Assembly (NCBI RefSeq): GCF_023051105.1
Contig: NZ_JALKIL010000018.1
Span: 22,216 to 86,215 of the forward strand
Length of the DNA: 64,000 nucleotides
Source of the DNA: Anaerobiospirillum sp. NML120449
GTDB lineage: Bacteria > Pseudomonadota > Gammaproteobacteria > Enterobacterales > Succinivibrionaceae
Direction of reading: 5' to 3'
Position numbers and translations under genes: made by a program. The notes under the pieces are model-generated. The model made no database searches. It had not been told where the DNA came from and saw only the letters and a list, made by a program, of their open reading frames with translations. How positions within the stretch are numbered: position 1 is the stretch's first letter; the number at the start of each line of letters is the position of its first letter. Shown piece after piece: positions 37,298-47,684 of the stretch.

Positions 37298-37730
37298 GTG
37301 CCAGGGTAACAGAAACCTGGTTCGGTGCTACGCATATGAGCGCCTGACCTTATTCCTGGCATATAACGCAAAGAGCCATCCTTTTGGATGGCTCTTCGCT
37401 TTTTGGAGGGTACACTACCCCCATCGAGAAAGTATGTATCCCGGCAGCAAGGCAGCCAGATTGCCCCGGCTTTATCTTTTGGAGTGCACTGCTGCCAGCA
37501 TCTGTTTGTGTACTTTATGGTCAGCTTGAGTTTAGACTTGAATTCTTGATGACAGGAGCTGAATGAGAATATGCGCCTGGTATGGGCCAAGCAGAGAAAG
37601 GATGATATTGAAAGGTGTGAGTTGATGTAAAACGAGATGAGATGATATGAGACTTGCTGGTCTTTCAGGCGGGGCCGGTTTTCTTGAGGCCCAGAAACGA
37701 AAAAAGCACCCTGATGGTGCTCTTTGAAAC
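37298..37730. other. Spacer between the transposase-derived gene and tRNA-Pro
   Basis: Holds a strong terminator and no credible gene. Confidence 0.6.
37371..37404 (+). terminator. Terminator of the transposase-derived gene
   Basis: Perfect 11-bp stem AAGAGCCATCC / GGATGGCTCTT, 4-nt TTTT loop, then CGCTTTTT. Confidence 0.9.
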
Positions 37731-37807
37731 TGGTCGGTGATGTAGGATTCGAACCTACGACCCACTGCTCCCAAAGCAGTTGCGCTACCGGACTGCGCTA
37801 ATCACCG
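37731..37807 (-). tRNA. tRNA-Pro (UGG)
   Basis: 77 nt including an encoded CCA end. The acceptor stem CGGTGAT pairs with ATCACCG. The anticodon stem ACTGC/GCAGT encloses loop TTTGGGA, giving anticodon TGG. The T-arm has GGTTCGAATCC. It closely resembles the E. coli tRNA-Pro(UGG), which reads most proline codons. It has its own consensus promoter. Confidence 0.97.
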
Positions 37808-37816
37808 ACGGCGCTC

Positions 37817-37845
37817 ATTATAAGCACAGTCACTGAGGCTGTCAA
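37817..37845 (-). promoter_or_regulatory. tRNA-Pro promoter
   Basis: On the minus strand: TTGACA (37840-37845), exactly 17 bp, TATAAT (37817-37822), a perfect sigma-70 consensus. A GC-rich GAGCGCCG stretch follows before the tRNA. Confidence 0.9.
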
Positions 37846-37976
37846 CAAAATATTTCGATTTTTTATAAAAACTTCACCGGATCCTGACGCTTACTGAACA
37901 AAACTGCAGTCAACAGGCGCTTACAGCGCCTGTTTACAGTTCTGTGTTTTACCTGATTGATGCCTCAGCTGATGGT

Positions 37977-38933
37977 TCATAAGCTGCTGCCAGGCTGTGT
38001 CCGCTGGACTGCCTGTACCCTGGTAAGAATACGGCTCAACCAGTGTGGGTGAAGTTCTATGTCCTGCGCACCGCGCTCTACTGTTGCCACAACAGGAACT
38101 GCTGTCATTGCCTCAATCATTCTGCAGTTATCCACATGCATGGCACTGGTCGGTTCGTAGTTATTAAGTATTACGCTGACATTTGCCAGATCAAAGCCCT
38201 CTGCCTTAAGTGAGGTCAAGGTCATTACAGTGTTATTAATGCAGCCCAGGGAGGCATCGGCTACAACGACTATGTTCAGAGGTACGGTGCTGTTAATCCA
38301 GGCCATAAAGTCGCTGATGGTAAAACACCGGTCGTTGAGGTCGCAAAGCACAGGTGAGCTTTCAGGGTTGCTGCGGGAGAAGGTCTTTGTGTCAGGCACA
38401 GCATGAGTGTCAGCGGCGAGCTCACTTTCATCCCTGCTGTTCAGATAAGGACGACGCTCATAAGACCAGCTCAGTGGACAGTAAATACCTCCACTGCCCT
38501 CCAGCACGGTCAGCATTACCTGGTCATGCACAGCCTTATAGCCTGCACCTACTGTCTTTATGTCTATAGGAGCAGAGCCCTCATGCTGCTGAGCCAGGTG
38601 AGGGGATACGGCCTCAGCATACAGGTAGGATGTAAGAGCACCAGGCTCCTGACCAAGCCCGGCAAAGGAGTTGACCATACCGGCATCAGAGCTTTCAATA
38701 CTGTCAGCACCGCTTATAGCTGCCTTGTAATACCCTACTGCTCTGATATCACTGCTACAGGCCAGCTCAATGCTCTGCCTTAGCTTGCGGCACAGCAAGG
38801 CGGTCACATAGGTTTTACCCACATCGGTACCAGTTCCGGTAACAAACACCGGGCGAAACATTCCAGCTGAAGCGCTCTGTGCTGAAAGTCCTGCCAGTGG
38901 ATTTACGATATCTGCATTAATCCTGCTGCTCAT
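37977..38933 (-). CDS. bioD: Dethiobiotin synthetase
   Basis: ATP-dependent closure of the ureido ring: converts 7,8-diaminopelargonate plus CO2 to dethiobiotin. The P-loop GTGTDVGKT is at residues 33-41. The substrate-binding YYKAAISG follows, then LEGSGGIYCPL and DASLGCINNTVMT, the counterpart of E. coli LGCINHAMLT. The ATG follows AAGGAGCTCCA. At 318 residues it is about 90 longer than E. coli BioD, with a 25-residue N-terminal extension and a hydrophilic insert at about 160-200. It lies 10 kb from the other biotin genes, next to tRNA-Pro, and is the better-conserved of two BioD-like proteins in the window. Confidence 0.88.
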   Translation of the reverse strand: MSSRINADIVNPLAGLSAQSASAGMFRPVFVTGTGTDVGKTYVTALLCRKLRQSIELACSSDIRAVGYYKAAISGADSIESSDAGMVNSFAGLGQEPGALTSYLYAEAVSPHLAQQHEGSAPIDIKTVGAGYKAVHDQVMLTVLEGSGGIYCPLSWSYERRPYLNSRDESELAADTHAVPDTKTFSRSNPESSPVLCDLNDRCFTISDFMAWINSTVPLNIVVVADASLGCINNTVMTLTSLKAEGFDLANVSVILNNYEPTSAMHVDNCRMIEAMTAVPVVATVERGAQDIELHPHWLSRILTRVQAVQRTQPGSSL

Positions 38934-39651
38934 TGGAGCTCCTTAACCAGTAATAACTTCTCTGTCTCTTAACTGTAAACTGTAAACTGCATTCTGTTCT
39001 ACCGCACATGCTCCAGACTGTCCCGCCATATTCCTTAGGAAGGACCGGTAATCTCACCTTACTTATGGAGGACCAGTAATCTCACCTTACTTATGGAGGC
39101 CCAGTCACCTCTACTGCCAGTCATCCATCATGCCTTATGCAGTACCTGTAGCGCCAAACGAGCCAGGTGAGGCTATGCATGCTGTAAAGAACGTCATGCC
39201 GCACGGCGCTAATCCCATGGCACCCGGCACTGTTGCGGTCAGCCTCAGTAGTGGAGACCTGCATTCATGTCAGGCATCTGGTAGAACGCCATTACAGGCT
39301 GGACTATGGTACACCCTGATGGCAGCCACTGACACCTCACTGCATAATTGGCTCAATTGCCTTTCAAACCTGCTCAGCACAGGCATCGTGGCAACGGCAC
39401 GGTGCCATCCACATCACGGCAGCTGAAGTGCCGCAGAGGCATAGCGGCAGCTGTAGTGCCACAGAGGCATGGCGGCAGCGTCATGCAGGCTTTGCCTGAC
39501 TGGGACACTCTGGCTGATAAGCAACAGGGCCTGCATCCGAAAGGATAACAGGCCCTGTTGTTATTACTGCTATGTTTTACGCTCTGGAAATCTCTGCAGG
39601 ATTATCCCGGCTCCCTCAGCTCACATGCCAGGTAAACACAGGAGCGCCGGT
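38934..39651. other. Spacer between the DUF486 gene and bioD
   Basis: About 720 bp without a credible gene. It contains a short near-duplicate (CTCACCTTACTTATGGAGG twice at about 39052-39100) and a strong hairpin at 39522-39560. Confidence 0.5.
39522..39566. terminator. Strong hairpin, possible terminator
   Basis: Perfect 12-bp stem CAACAGGGCCTG / CAGGCCCTGTTG with a 15-nt loop, then TTATTACT on the plus strand. It lies about 90 nt past the DUF486 stop, though the minus-strand tail is not T-rich. Confidence 0.45.
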
Positions 39652-40020
39652 TTACTTCATGAAGACGAAGTAGACGGCTGCCACCAGACAGATAAAGGCT
39701 GCGATGTGGTTCCACTGGAAAGTGGCGGTCTTGAACAAGAAGGTAACAATCAATGAGAACACAATGAGTGATACTACTTCCTGAATAACACGCAGCTGAA
39801 TAATGTTGAAAGGACCACCATTGTCTATGATGCCCAGGCGGTTGGCCGGGATCAGGAATATGTACTCAAAGAATGCTACGCACCATGAAATCAGAATAAT
39901 AGCCAGTAAGGGCCAGTCCTTGGCCAGCTCGGTCTGAGAGAGTTTCAGATGGCCATACCAGGCCAGAGTCATAAAGACATTGGAAACAACAAGCAGAAGA
40001 ACTGTATATAAGCCTTGCAT
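39652..40020 (-). CDS. DUF486 (DMT-like) membrane protein
   Basis: 122 residues with four predicted transmembrane helices (about 3-20, 36-54, 79-97 and 103-121). Family-typical motifs are present: SNVFMTLAWYGHLK, SWCVAFFEYIFLIPANR, LRVIQEVVSLIVF and the C-terminal FQWNHIAAF. The DUF486 family resembles half-size drug/metabolite transporters; its substrate is unknown. AGGAA lies 10 nt before the ATG. It stands alone. Confidence 0.88.
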   Translation of the reverse strand: MQGLYTVLLLVVSNVFMTLAWYGHLKLSQTELAKDWPLLAIILISWCVAFFEYIFLIPANRLGIIDNGGPFNIIQLRVIQEVVSLIVFSLIVTFLFKTATFQWNHIAAFICLVAAVYFVFMK

Positions 40021-42001
40021 AGGGAAAACATTCCTGAAAAATAGTTGATGTAATAACAGGCTGAGAGGACAGCTGGTGCCCGAAGAACAACACTCAATTA
40101 CGCCGGTTCAGACCGGCCTCGAAAACGTTTGCAGGAAAAGATTAACAGGCATGGCCAGTATGGCCGCATTTCCCATATTTAAGGGCACTGCACAAAATTT
40201 TGAGGTTTATTTTGGGGGCTCACAATATTATCTATTTAACATGACGTTATCAAGCGTTTCAGACACCGTTTTCACCCCCTGTTCAACAGCTGTTCTCTCC
40301 AGGACGCATCAGAGCTCACATTGCACCTGCATTGCCCTGTTTACGCCGGTTTTGTCCTGTTTGAGTCAACCTGTATGACATCTGTCGATATATACCTAAC
40401 ACTGCTGCTAATCTCCCTGTAAAAGCAGCCCTTACCAACACTCAGACCGGTTACCTGCCGTACTCTATTCCTGACTCTATACCTGCCAGTGCTTACGCTT
40501 CATCCGGTATGCCGTCTGTCACTCCAGTTATGCTCTTTTCCAGAGCTTTATGCCCATACCGTTTGCATACACCAATAGAGATTAACGCCGGCTCGCATGG
40601 CATCATCCTGGCTGGTACCGCTACCTGCCGCTCTGTGTTGCCAGTACAGGCCCTGTCACACGTATGTTGCCTTTACAGGCTCTGACACAATCCCTGCCTG
40701 GACCTGTCGCCCCTCTGTTGCCTCTACAAGCCCTGTCACATGCCCTGCCATGTCAGCTTATGTTATCTGATGTGCCCTTCTCATACGTGCCTGGGTGCGT
40801 GCCTGCCATGGCAATCATTACTGCAGCACCATGTCCTGGTGGCTTCCCATTAGTTGTCCCCTTGCTGAGCTGATTTCTGACGGGCAAGTAACTCGTACCG
40901 GGGTATGCATGGGATGGAGTATGACCTCTAATCTGGGGACTTTGTGGTGCCCGGGAGGCTCTGAATGTTTGCGTGCCTGTTCCGGGAATACTGGGATCCA
41001 GGATAAATGGCCTTTGCACCTGACTGGAGGAGAAATGGCTGAGGTGAAATGCAGCGTGCCATTTCTGTTATTTCTATTGCAGAGAATGGAGAGCCAAAAC
41101 ATGACGTTTGTCAGCTGCTTTTAGCTGAATGTGCATGCCTTGAGCTGGTGATTTTTGTGCCTGTGCACACCTTGCAGGCAAAACTGGGTAAAATGCGCAC
41201 CGTTTTTGCACAACGGGCCCTTAGTCACGGTAACTTATTGTGCATTGAACATAGTGATGAAAGTGTTCAGTTAAGATTAATCCAATACAACAATAAAGCT
41301 CCAGCGGGCAGCGCCTACAGACATGACAGCCAGGCTGACAGCCACCGCAGTACTCCAGAGACCAGTTACTGATTCCCCTTTTGTCGATATTCAGGGACAG
41401 TATGTAAAGCATGAGGAGTTATTACGGACCGGCACAAATGCTCTGCCATGACCCAACTTCTGATTTTGAGTTCTATCGATCAGAAGACGCTGATCAGACC
41501 GTAAGGAGCAGGCTTGCTGAAACACAGCAATTTCCGGCATCAGACCGGATGTTTCAGCGGTTTTTACTCAGAACACGGGCTCAAGTACTGAACTGCTGGG
41601 AAATCTCTTACCGGAGATTTTTCAGAAAGGACACTACATACCTTGGTAAAGTCTTCAGTACCGGCACTTCAGGGTTACCAATTTCTACCCTGACTTCAGG
41701 CCTCCAGGAAAGCATGTTTTGAGGAAAAAAGAAAAGGACAGCTGTTTGTGTGCCTCTTATCTCAAAAAGACGGTCACACTGCTGCCAGGTCGGAGCGCAT
41801 ATCAAAACGCTTAATGTCGCATATCAAAACGACGCGCCCTGTTCAGTTACGAATGATTATCCGGCTGTACCTCATATTTTTTCCCTTTCCTGCCAGACTC
41901 GGACAAGCCTCAGGAACAGTGCCACGGGCTCAAGTAAATTTCATCCCTCCAGTGAGTAAGAACAATCAATAAGCCTCTATTTTCATCAAGGTACAATTGA
42001 A
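40021..42001. other. 2-kb gene desert upstream of ilvC
   Basis: No credible gene. ORFs at 40076-40378, 40795-41124 and 41411-41722 have no family resemblance or ribosome site. At 40620-40760 short words such as CCTGTCACA and GTTGCCTCTACAGG recur. No leader peptide rich in Ile/Val/Leu and no attenuator is seen before ilvC. Confidence 0.5.
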
Positions 42002-43480
42002 ATGGCGAATTACTTTAATACTCTGAATTTACGCGAGCAGCTGGCTCAGTTAGGCTGTTGCCAGTTTATGGATCGCTCCGAATTTTCTGATGGCTGCAAC
42101 TACCTCAAGGGCAAGAAAATTGTCATCGTGGGCTGTGGTGCCCAGGGCCTCAACCAGGGCCTTAACCTGCGCGATTCAGGTCTTGACGTGTCCTATGCTC
42201 TTCGTGCCGAAGCCATCGAGCAAAAGCGCCAGTCTTTCGTCCGTGCCACCGAAAATGGCTTCAAAGTCGGTACCTATGAAGAATTAATCCCTTCTGCAGA
42301 TCTCGTTATTAACCTTACTCCTGACAAGCAGCACTCAAAGGTTGTTGAGGCTGTTATGCCTTTAATGAAGCAGGGTTCAGCCCTTGGTTACTCCCATGGC
42401 CTGAACATCGTTGAAGTCGGTCAGCAGATCCGTAAGGACATCACCGTAGTCATGATCGCACCAAAGTGCCCAGGCACTGAGGTTCGTGCCGAGTATCAGC
42501 GTGGCTTCGGTGTACCTACCCTGTTAGCTGTTCACCCTGAAAATGACCCTGAGGGCAAGGGCTGGGATATTGCCAAGGCATGGGCCAGCGGCACCGGTGG
42601 CGATCGCGCCGGATGTCTGCGCTCTTCCTTTGTGGCTGAAGTAAAGTCCGACCTCATGGGCGAGCAGACCATCTTATGCGGCGTTTTACAGGCTGCCTCC
42701 ATTCTGACTTTCGATATGATGACCGCCAAGGGTGTTGATGCAGCCTATGCCTGCAAGCTCATCCAGTTTGGCTGGGAAACTATCTGTGAAGCTCTCAAGC
42801 AGGGCGGTATCACCAATATGATGAACCGTCTTTCCAACCCTGCCAAACTGCGCGCCACTGCTATTGCAGAAGAGTTAAAGGTCAGAATGACTGATCTTTA
42901 CAACAAGCATATGGACGACATCGAGTCAGGCGAGTTCTCCCGTATCATGATGGAAGACTGGGCCAATGATGATGTCAATCTGCTCACCTGGCGTGAAAAC
43001 TACGCCAAATCAGGCTTCGAGACTGCACCTGAGTGCCAGACTGCCATTTCCGAGCAGGAATACTTCGACAAGGGTATTTTAATGGTAGCTTTCGTCAAGG
43101 CCGGCGTTGAGCTTGCCTTTGAGACCATGACCAGAAGCGGTATTTACGCCGAGTCTGCCTACTATGAGTCTCTGCATGAGCTGCCTTTAATTGCCAACAC
43201 CATCGCACGTCGTCGCTTATACGAGATGAACGTAGTTATCTCCGATACCGCTGAGTACGGCAACTACCTCTTTGCCAATGCAGCCATTCCGCTCCTGCGC
43301 GACTACGTCAACAGCTTTGATCTTGATGTTATGGGTAAGGGCCTGTCCGGCGACAACGGCGTGGACAACCTGGCTCTTATAAAGGTCAACGAGTCTATTT
43401 ACAACCACCCAATTGAGGTGGTGGGCCGTACCCTGAGAGGCTATATGAGCGATATGAAGGAAATCTCGGTAGGTGACTAA
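42002..43480 (+). CDS. ilvC: Ketol-acid reductoisomerase, class II (long form)
   Basis: Second step of valine, leucine and isoleucine synthesis: isomerises and reduces acetolactate or acetohydroxybutyrate with NADPH and Mg2+. It is nearly collinear with E. coli IlvC over 492 residues: [18 protein letters not shown] at the start, the dinucleotide motif [13 protein letters not shown] at about 40-52, HPENDPEG, and the duplicated knotted domain with [20 protein letters not shown] and [12 protein letters not shown]. The start follows AAGG at 11 nt. It precedes ilvIH on the same strand, separated by a 1.3-kb repeat-rich gap and a terminator. Confidence 0.98.
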   Translation: MANYFNTLNLREQLAQLGCCQFMDRSEFSDGCNYLKGKKIVIVGCGAQGLNQGLNLRDSGLDVSYALRAEAIEQKRQSFVRATENGFKVGTYEELIPSADLVINLTPDKQHSKVVEAVMPLMKQGSALGYSHGLNIVEVGQQIRKDITVVMIAPKCPGTEVRAEYQRGFGVPTLLAVHPENDPEGKGWDIAKAWASGTGGDRAGCLRSSFVAEVKSDLMGEQTILCGVLQAASILTFDMMTAKGVDAAYACKLIQFGWETICEALKQGGITNMMNRLSNPAKLRATAIAEELKVRMTDLYNKHMDDIESGEFSRIMMEDWANDDVNLLTWRENYAKSGFETAPECQTAISEQEYFDKGILMVAFVKAGVELAFETMTRSGIYAESAYYESLHELPLIANTIARRRLYEMNVVISDTAEYGNYLFANAAIPLLRDYVNSFDLDVMGKGLSGDNGVDNLALIKVNESIYNHPIEVVGRTLRGYMSDMKEISVGD

Positions 43481-43506
43481 TCACCACATATCCGGCTCAA
43501 ATGCCC

Positions 43507-43557
43507 GCCGCCTGTAAAGGCGGCCCCCCAGAAAGCCCGAGAAATCGGGCTTTTTTG
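43507..43557 (+). terminator. ilvC terminator
   Basis: A first hairpin GCCGCC-TGTAAA-GGCGGC is followed by AAAGCCCGA-GAAA-TCGGGCTTT and TTTG. Confidence 0.92.
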
Positions 43558-43901
43558 TCATGATCAGGCCGCTCTCACCTTCAACCAGTCACAAGACTGC
43601 TTACCCCGTTATCCCTGTACTTATGCTTCAGACCAACCAGGTCCTGAACATGTCTTTAACAATATGGCTGCAGCATATCAGTCTCAGCCCGGGGTGCACG
43701 TCAGGATCTTACTGGCCATCAGGCAGCGTCCTGCGCTATTGCCAATTTCCATCCATCATGTGATTTAACCGGTTATTGTCCTTCTGCCCTATCAGCAGCC
43801 AGGCTTTAACACTGTTGCGTACCAGGGCATCGTGTCGCTGCAGGCCCACAGGCCGCATCCTCCGCAGCGCCGCACAGGCTCCCCGCCACCCCCGGCAGTC
43901 C

Positions 43902-43991
43902 ATCCGGCCCCGGCGGGCTATCCGGTCCCGGCGAGATATCCGGCCCCGGCGAGATATCCGGCCCCGGCAGCCAATCCAGCCCCGGCGGTCC
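43902..43991. repeat. 18-bp tandem repeat, 5 units
   Basis: Five contiguous units of ATCCGGCCCCGGCGAGAT with small changes, starting at 43902, 43920, 43938, 43956 and 43974. The period is a multiple of three, so it keeps several spurious reading frames open. Confidence 0.93.
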
Positions 43992-44586
43992 ATAAAATGC
44001 CCCAGCTGAGCCCACTGTAGCGAGCATCGGCTCCGTACCCCTGTCGGCAGCATCAGCAAAACTGTCTGAACGCATGCCTGACTGGCTGCAGTAATCACGC
44101 CCTGACACGCAAATGAAACTGAGCGTCCTTAGCTGTTAAGGACGGTAAGCTCTGACAGTTACGTTAAAGCCATCAGCCGTATCAGTCTTTAAGGCCTTAG
44201 ACCATAAGGCCAGAATAACAGCCCACCTGGCGTGTTTATAAGACTGCCTTGCCCTGTCTTTCCTGTAACCATTGTGGATGGCAGCGCATATATTCTTACG
44301 GCACTGTTGATAATCATAGGGACTGACCGTACTGTCCCCTTACCCCATTTACCTGATGCTCAGACTTTTGTCCGCATGATCCCGGCAAGGTCAGATCTGC
44401 TCTGACCTGCAACTGTACTGCAGCAGGCACTGCTCAGCTGCACTGTGAAATACACAGAGCCCGGCCACGGCACACAAGGTCAGCGCCATGGCCTGCCGCC
44501 CTGAGCAGCGGCACTGCCGCCCTGCATAAGTGCCAGGCATACATGCCTGACATGCATGCCAGGACAGATGCAAATGCAGTCGGCTG

Positions 44587-44660
44587 GATGCTTATGCTGC
44601 AGTCCTGATGCTTATGCTGCAGTCCTGATGCTTATGCTGCGGTCTGGATGCTTATGCATC
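44587..44660. repeat. 20-bp tandem repeat, about 3.5 units
   Basis: Units GATGCTTATGCTGCAGTCCT repeated head to tail about 120 bp before ilvI. Confidence 0.92.
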
Positions 44661-44778
44661 CTGCTGAGATGGCAGTGACGTGCTGTACAGGTTCATGATT
44701 GTCGGCCTGTTATTGCGGGGCTTCAGGTCTGCTCTTCAGGACAGCAACTTCACATGAGGTACTTCAGGAGTTCCACTC

Positions 44779-46521
44779 ATGGCTAAAATGTCGGGCGCAC
44801 AGCAATTAGTGCGCACTTTGGAAGACTTAGGTGTCGAATACCTCTTTGGTTACCCTGGTGGCGCCGTTATTGATATTTACGACGCACTGCATCACTCAGA
44901 AAAGATTAAGCATGTGCTGGCCCGCCACGAACAGGGTGCCTGCCACATGGCTGACGGCTATGCCCGTGCAACCGGCAAGACCGGCTTTTGCCTTGTGACC
45001 TCAGGTCCTGGCGCTACCAATGCCGTAACTGCCATTGCCACAGCCTATGCTGACTCCGTTCCAATGGTGGTGATTACCGGTCAGGTGGCTACAAACCTTA
45101 TTGGTACTGACGCCTTCCAGGAAGTGGACACCATCGGTATTACCCGTCCTATAGTCAAGCACTCTTTCCTGTGCAAAACTCCTCAGGACATTCCAAAGTA
45201 TGTACGTCAGGCCGCCTATATTGCCTCCACAGGCAAGCCAGGACCTGTAGTAGTAGATATTCCTAAAAACTGCGTAGGCTTTGCCTCCAACGGCTCGGTA
45301 TTCCCTCCACTGAGCGAAGATGCTCTCAAGATGGTCACCTATAACCCTACCACCCGTGGTCACAAGGGACAGATTCGCCGTGCCGTCAAACAGTTAAGCC
45401 GTGCCATGCGTCCAGTAATTCTGGCAGGCGGCGGCGCTATTGTAGGCAATGCCACCGATAACCTCATGAAGGTAGCAGAACGCTTTGATCTGCCGGTAGC
45501 CTGTACCCTCATGGGTCTGGGTGCCATTCCAAAGTCATCCCGGCACTTCCTGGGCATGGTAGGCATGCATGGCACCTGGGCTGCCAACAATGCCATGGCA
45601 CAGAGCGATCTTATCTTCTGCTGCGGTGCCCGTTTTGATGACCGCGTCACCAACAACGTCAAGAAGTTCTGCCCTGATGCCCGCATTATCCACATCGACA
45701 TCGATCCTTCAGCCATCTCCAAGATTATTGAAGCAGATCTGCCTATCGTGGGCGATGCATCCACTATCCTCAATCAGATTCTGCAGATGGCTGATGAAAT
45801 CGGCGTAACTGCTGAGGATAACGAGCGCCTCAAGCCATGGTGGGATACCATCAACAGCCTGCGTCAGTTAAACTGCCTGCAGTACTCTGCCCAGCCTGAT
45901 ATCTGTCACCCTGCTCAGGTTATTGAGGCTATTTCCCGCGCCACCAGAGACAAGGATGTCATCATCGCCACTGACGTAGGTCAGCACCAGATGTTCACAG
46001 CCCTGTACTATGACTTTGAGCGTCCACGTACCTTCCTGACTTCAGGTGGTCTGGGCACCATGGGTTACGGCTTCCCGGCTGCAGTAGGCGCCAAGATTGC
46101 CCGTCCTGAGGCTGAGGTAATTCTCATTACCGGTGACGGCTCATTCCAGATGAATATTCAGGAGCTGTCCACCTGTCTTGAGTACAATGTTCCGGTAAAG
46201 ATCTTCATTGTCGACAACCATACCCTGGGCATGGTTCGTCAGTGGCAGACCATGTTCTACCAGGAGCGCATTACCCAGACCAACCTCAACTTCAATCCTG
46301 ACTTTGTCAAAGTTGCCGAGGCCTATGGCCATACCGGCATTTTAGTAGGCAAGCCTGAAGAGCTTGAGCCTGCCATTGAAAAGGCCCTGTCCATCAAGGA
46401 CAGACTGGTAGTGGTAGATATCATGTGTCAGACAACGGCCAACGTTCTGCCAATGCAGAAGACTGCCGGTGCCATGGACGAAATGGTACTGCCTAACAAC
46501 GAAGATTCAGCCGCCAAATAA
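44779..46521 (+). CDS. ilvI: Acetolactate synthase III large subunit
   Basis: Thiamine-diphosphate enzyme that condenses pyruvate with pyruvate or 2-oxobutyrate. 580 residues with the full three-domain layout: FGYPGGAVIDIYDAL and the catalytic Glu of RHEQGACHMADGYARATG; SGPGATNA; TGQVATNLIGTDAFQE; the FAD-binding middle domain (MLGMHGT equivalent MVGMHGTWAANNAM); and the ThDP/Mg site GDGSFQMNIQEL. It is closer to E. coli IlvI than to IlvB or IlvG (NPTTRGHKGQIRRA). The ATG follows AGGAG. Its small subunit ilvH is 428 bp downstream. Confidence 0.96.
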   Translation: MAKMSGAQQLVRTLEDLGVEYLFGYPGGAVIDIYDALHHSEKIKHVLARHEQGACHMADGYARATGKTGFCLVTSGPGATNAVTAIATAYADSVPMVVITGQVATNLIGTDAFQEVDTIGITRPIVKHSFLCKTPQDIPKYVRQAAYIASTGKPGPVVVDIPKNCVGFASNGSVFPPLSEDALKMVTYNPTTRGHKGQIRRAVKQLSRAMRPVILAGGGAIVGNATDNLMKVAERFDLPVACTLMGLGAIPKSSRHFLGMVGMHGTWAANNAMAQSDLIFCCGARFDDRVTNNVKKFCPDARIIHIDIDPSAISKIIEADLPIVGDASTILNQILQMADEIGVTAEDNERLKPWWDTINSLRQLNCLQYSAQPDICHPAQVIEAISRATRDKDVIIATDVGQHQMFTALYYDFERPRTFLTSGGLGTMGYGFPAAVGAKIARPEAEVILITGDGSFQMNIQELSTCLEYNVPVKIFIVDNHTLGMVRQWQTMFYQERITQTNLNFNPDFVKVAEAYGHTGILVGKPEELEPAIEKALSIKDRLVVVDIMCQTTANVLPMQKTAGAMDEMVLPNNEDSAAK

Positions 46522-46949
46522 CCAGACCACCTCCATACCACAGCGCACTCACTGAACATAATTAATGCGCCTCCTGGCCGCCCCGGCCCCCAGGCCAGCC
46601 CGCCTGCTGCGCAGCTGCCGCTGCAAATGCAGAGCATGATGCCGCACCTGCCCCGCAGGCCAGTGGCAAGCGGCTGGCATTACAGCTCACAGCCAGTGCC
46701 CATTACCAGGCTGCAGGCCATGAGCTACAAGGGCAGAGTGCACGGCAGCATCAACGCAGCTGCACTCATGACCGGCTGCCTTCTGCACATTGCCTTATGC
46801 ATGCTGCCTTGCAGCCGTGTGCAGCAAGCCGCCAGGGTGCAGCACTGACAGAGCCGTTAACTGCGACAGGCACTGACTGTCACAGGAAAGTGCAACAAAA
46901 TGCTTAAGTGAAAGCCTCAGGTATGGAATGGCAAAGCAAGGATAATTCT
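46522..46949. other. ilvI-ilvH gap
   Basis: 428 bp of GC-rich sequence without a gene, terminator or clear promoter. In E. coli the two genes are almost contiguous. The 46627-46848 ORF has no family resemblance. Confidence 0.5.
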
Positions 46950-47480
46950 ATGCGTCATTTGATCTCTATACTGCTGGAAAATGAGACTGGTGCCTTGTCC
47001 CGTGTGGTAGGTCTGTTTTCTCAGCGTGGCTACAATATCGAAACTATTTCTGCCGCTCCGACAGAAAATCCGCGCATGTCCCGCATCACCATTTCCACCA
47101 TTGGTGATGATATCGACATTGAGCAGATTAAAAAGCAGATTCACAAGCTGGTAAATGTGCACACAGTATCAGCCCTGGTCGACGGCAAGAGCGAAGAGAA
47201 CATGGTGCTCGAGCTGGTGTTCGTCAAGGTCAAGGCCAATACCAATGCCATGCGCGACAACATCAAGCGCACCGCCGACATCTTTGATGCCCGCATTGTT
47301 GACGTCTCAAGTGAGTCCTATACTGTATGCCTCAGTGCCGGCCACCCCAAGACCCGTCGCCTGCTCAAGGCCCTGCAGGACCAGACTGAAATTCTGGAGA
47401 TGGTAAGCTCCGGCCTCGTAGCCATAAGCCGTGGCTCCAAGGCCCTTGGCAACCGCCGCAGCGCTGGCAACGACGACTAA
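46950..47480 (+). CDS. ilvH: Acetolactate synthase III small (regulatory) subunit
   Basis: Valine-sensing regulatory subunit of IlvI. 176 residues. The ACT domain at about 1-75 starts MRHLISILLENETGALSRVV and contains LFSQRGYNIE and the small-subunit C-terminal domain (NTNAMRDNIKRTADIFDARIVDVSSESYTV). The start is set at 46950, with AAGGA 8 nt upstream; an upstream in-frame start at 46908 would add 14 non-conserved residues. It is slightly longer than E. coli IlvH (163), with a basic/Gly-rich end. Confidence 0.95.
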   Translation: MRHLISILLENETGALSRVVGLFSQRGYNIETISAAPTENPRMSRITISTIGDDIDIEQIKKQIHKLVNVHTVSALVDGKSEENMVLELVFVKVKANTNAMRDNIKRTADIFDARIVDVSSESYTVCLSAGHPKTRRLLKALQDQTEILEMVSSGLVAISRGSKALGNRRSAGNDD

Positions 47481-47645
47481 CTCCGGCTCCGCTGCAGCCG
47501 CCTGGCAGCGGCGCCCGCGTGCACAGCAGGCGCATGGCACCGGCTGTGCACGGCATGCATGGCATGTACTGCACTCTACCGGCGCGCTGAGGGTCCCAAA
47601 AAGATTTGTACCTGACTAAAATTAAATCAGGGCCCATGCCCTGCC

Positions 47646-47684
47646 AAATACCACTGGACTCACCTCCAGTGGTATTTTTATTTT
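47646..47684 (+). terminator. ilvIH terminator
   Basis: 13-bp stem AAATACCACTGGA / TCCAGTGGTATTT with a 6-nt loop, then TTATTTT. Confidence 0.92.

Larger units (their letters stand above)
43481..44778. other. 1.3-kb spacer between ilvC and ilvI
   Basis: Contains the ilvC terminator, an 18-bp tandem repeat and a 20-bp tandem repeat. ORFs across the repeats are artefacts. No ilv leader peptide is recognised. Confidence 0.6.

Noticed and set aside
37731..37807. tRNA-Pro as an integration (att) site for the mobile patch
   Set aside because: No duplicated tRNA 3' end and no integrase gene were seen; the patch is explained by an IS and its neighbours.
43736..44110. Pro/Gly-rich ORFs on both strands
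   Set aside because: Products of the 18-bp tandem repeat; frames on both strands stay open only because the period is a multiple of three.
44100..44778. Attenuator leader peptide before ilvI
   Set aside because: No short ORF rich in Ile, Leu or Val followed by a terminator hairpin was seen.
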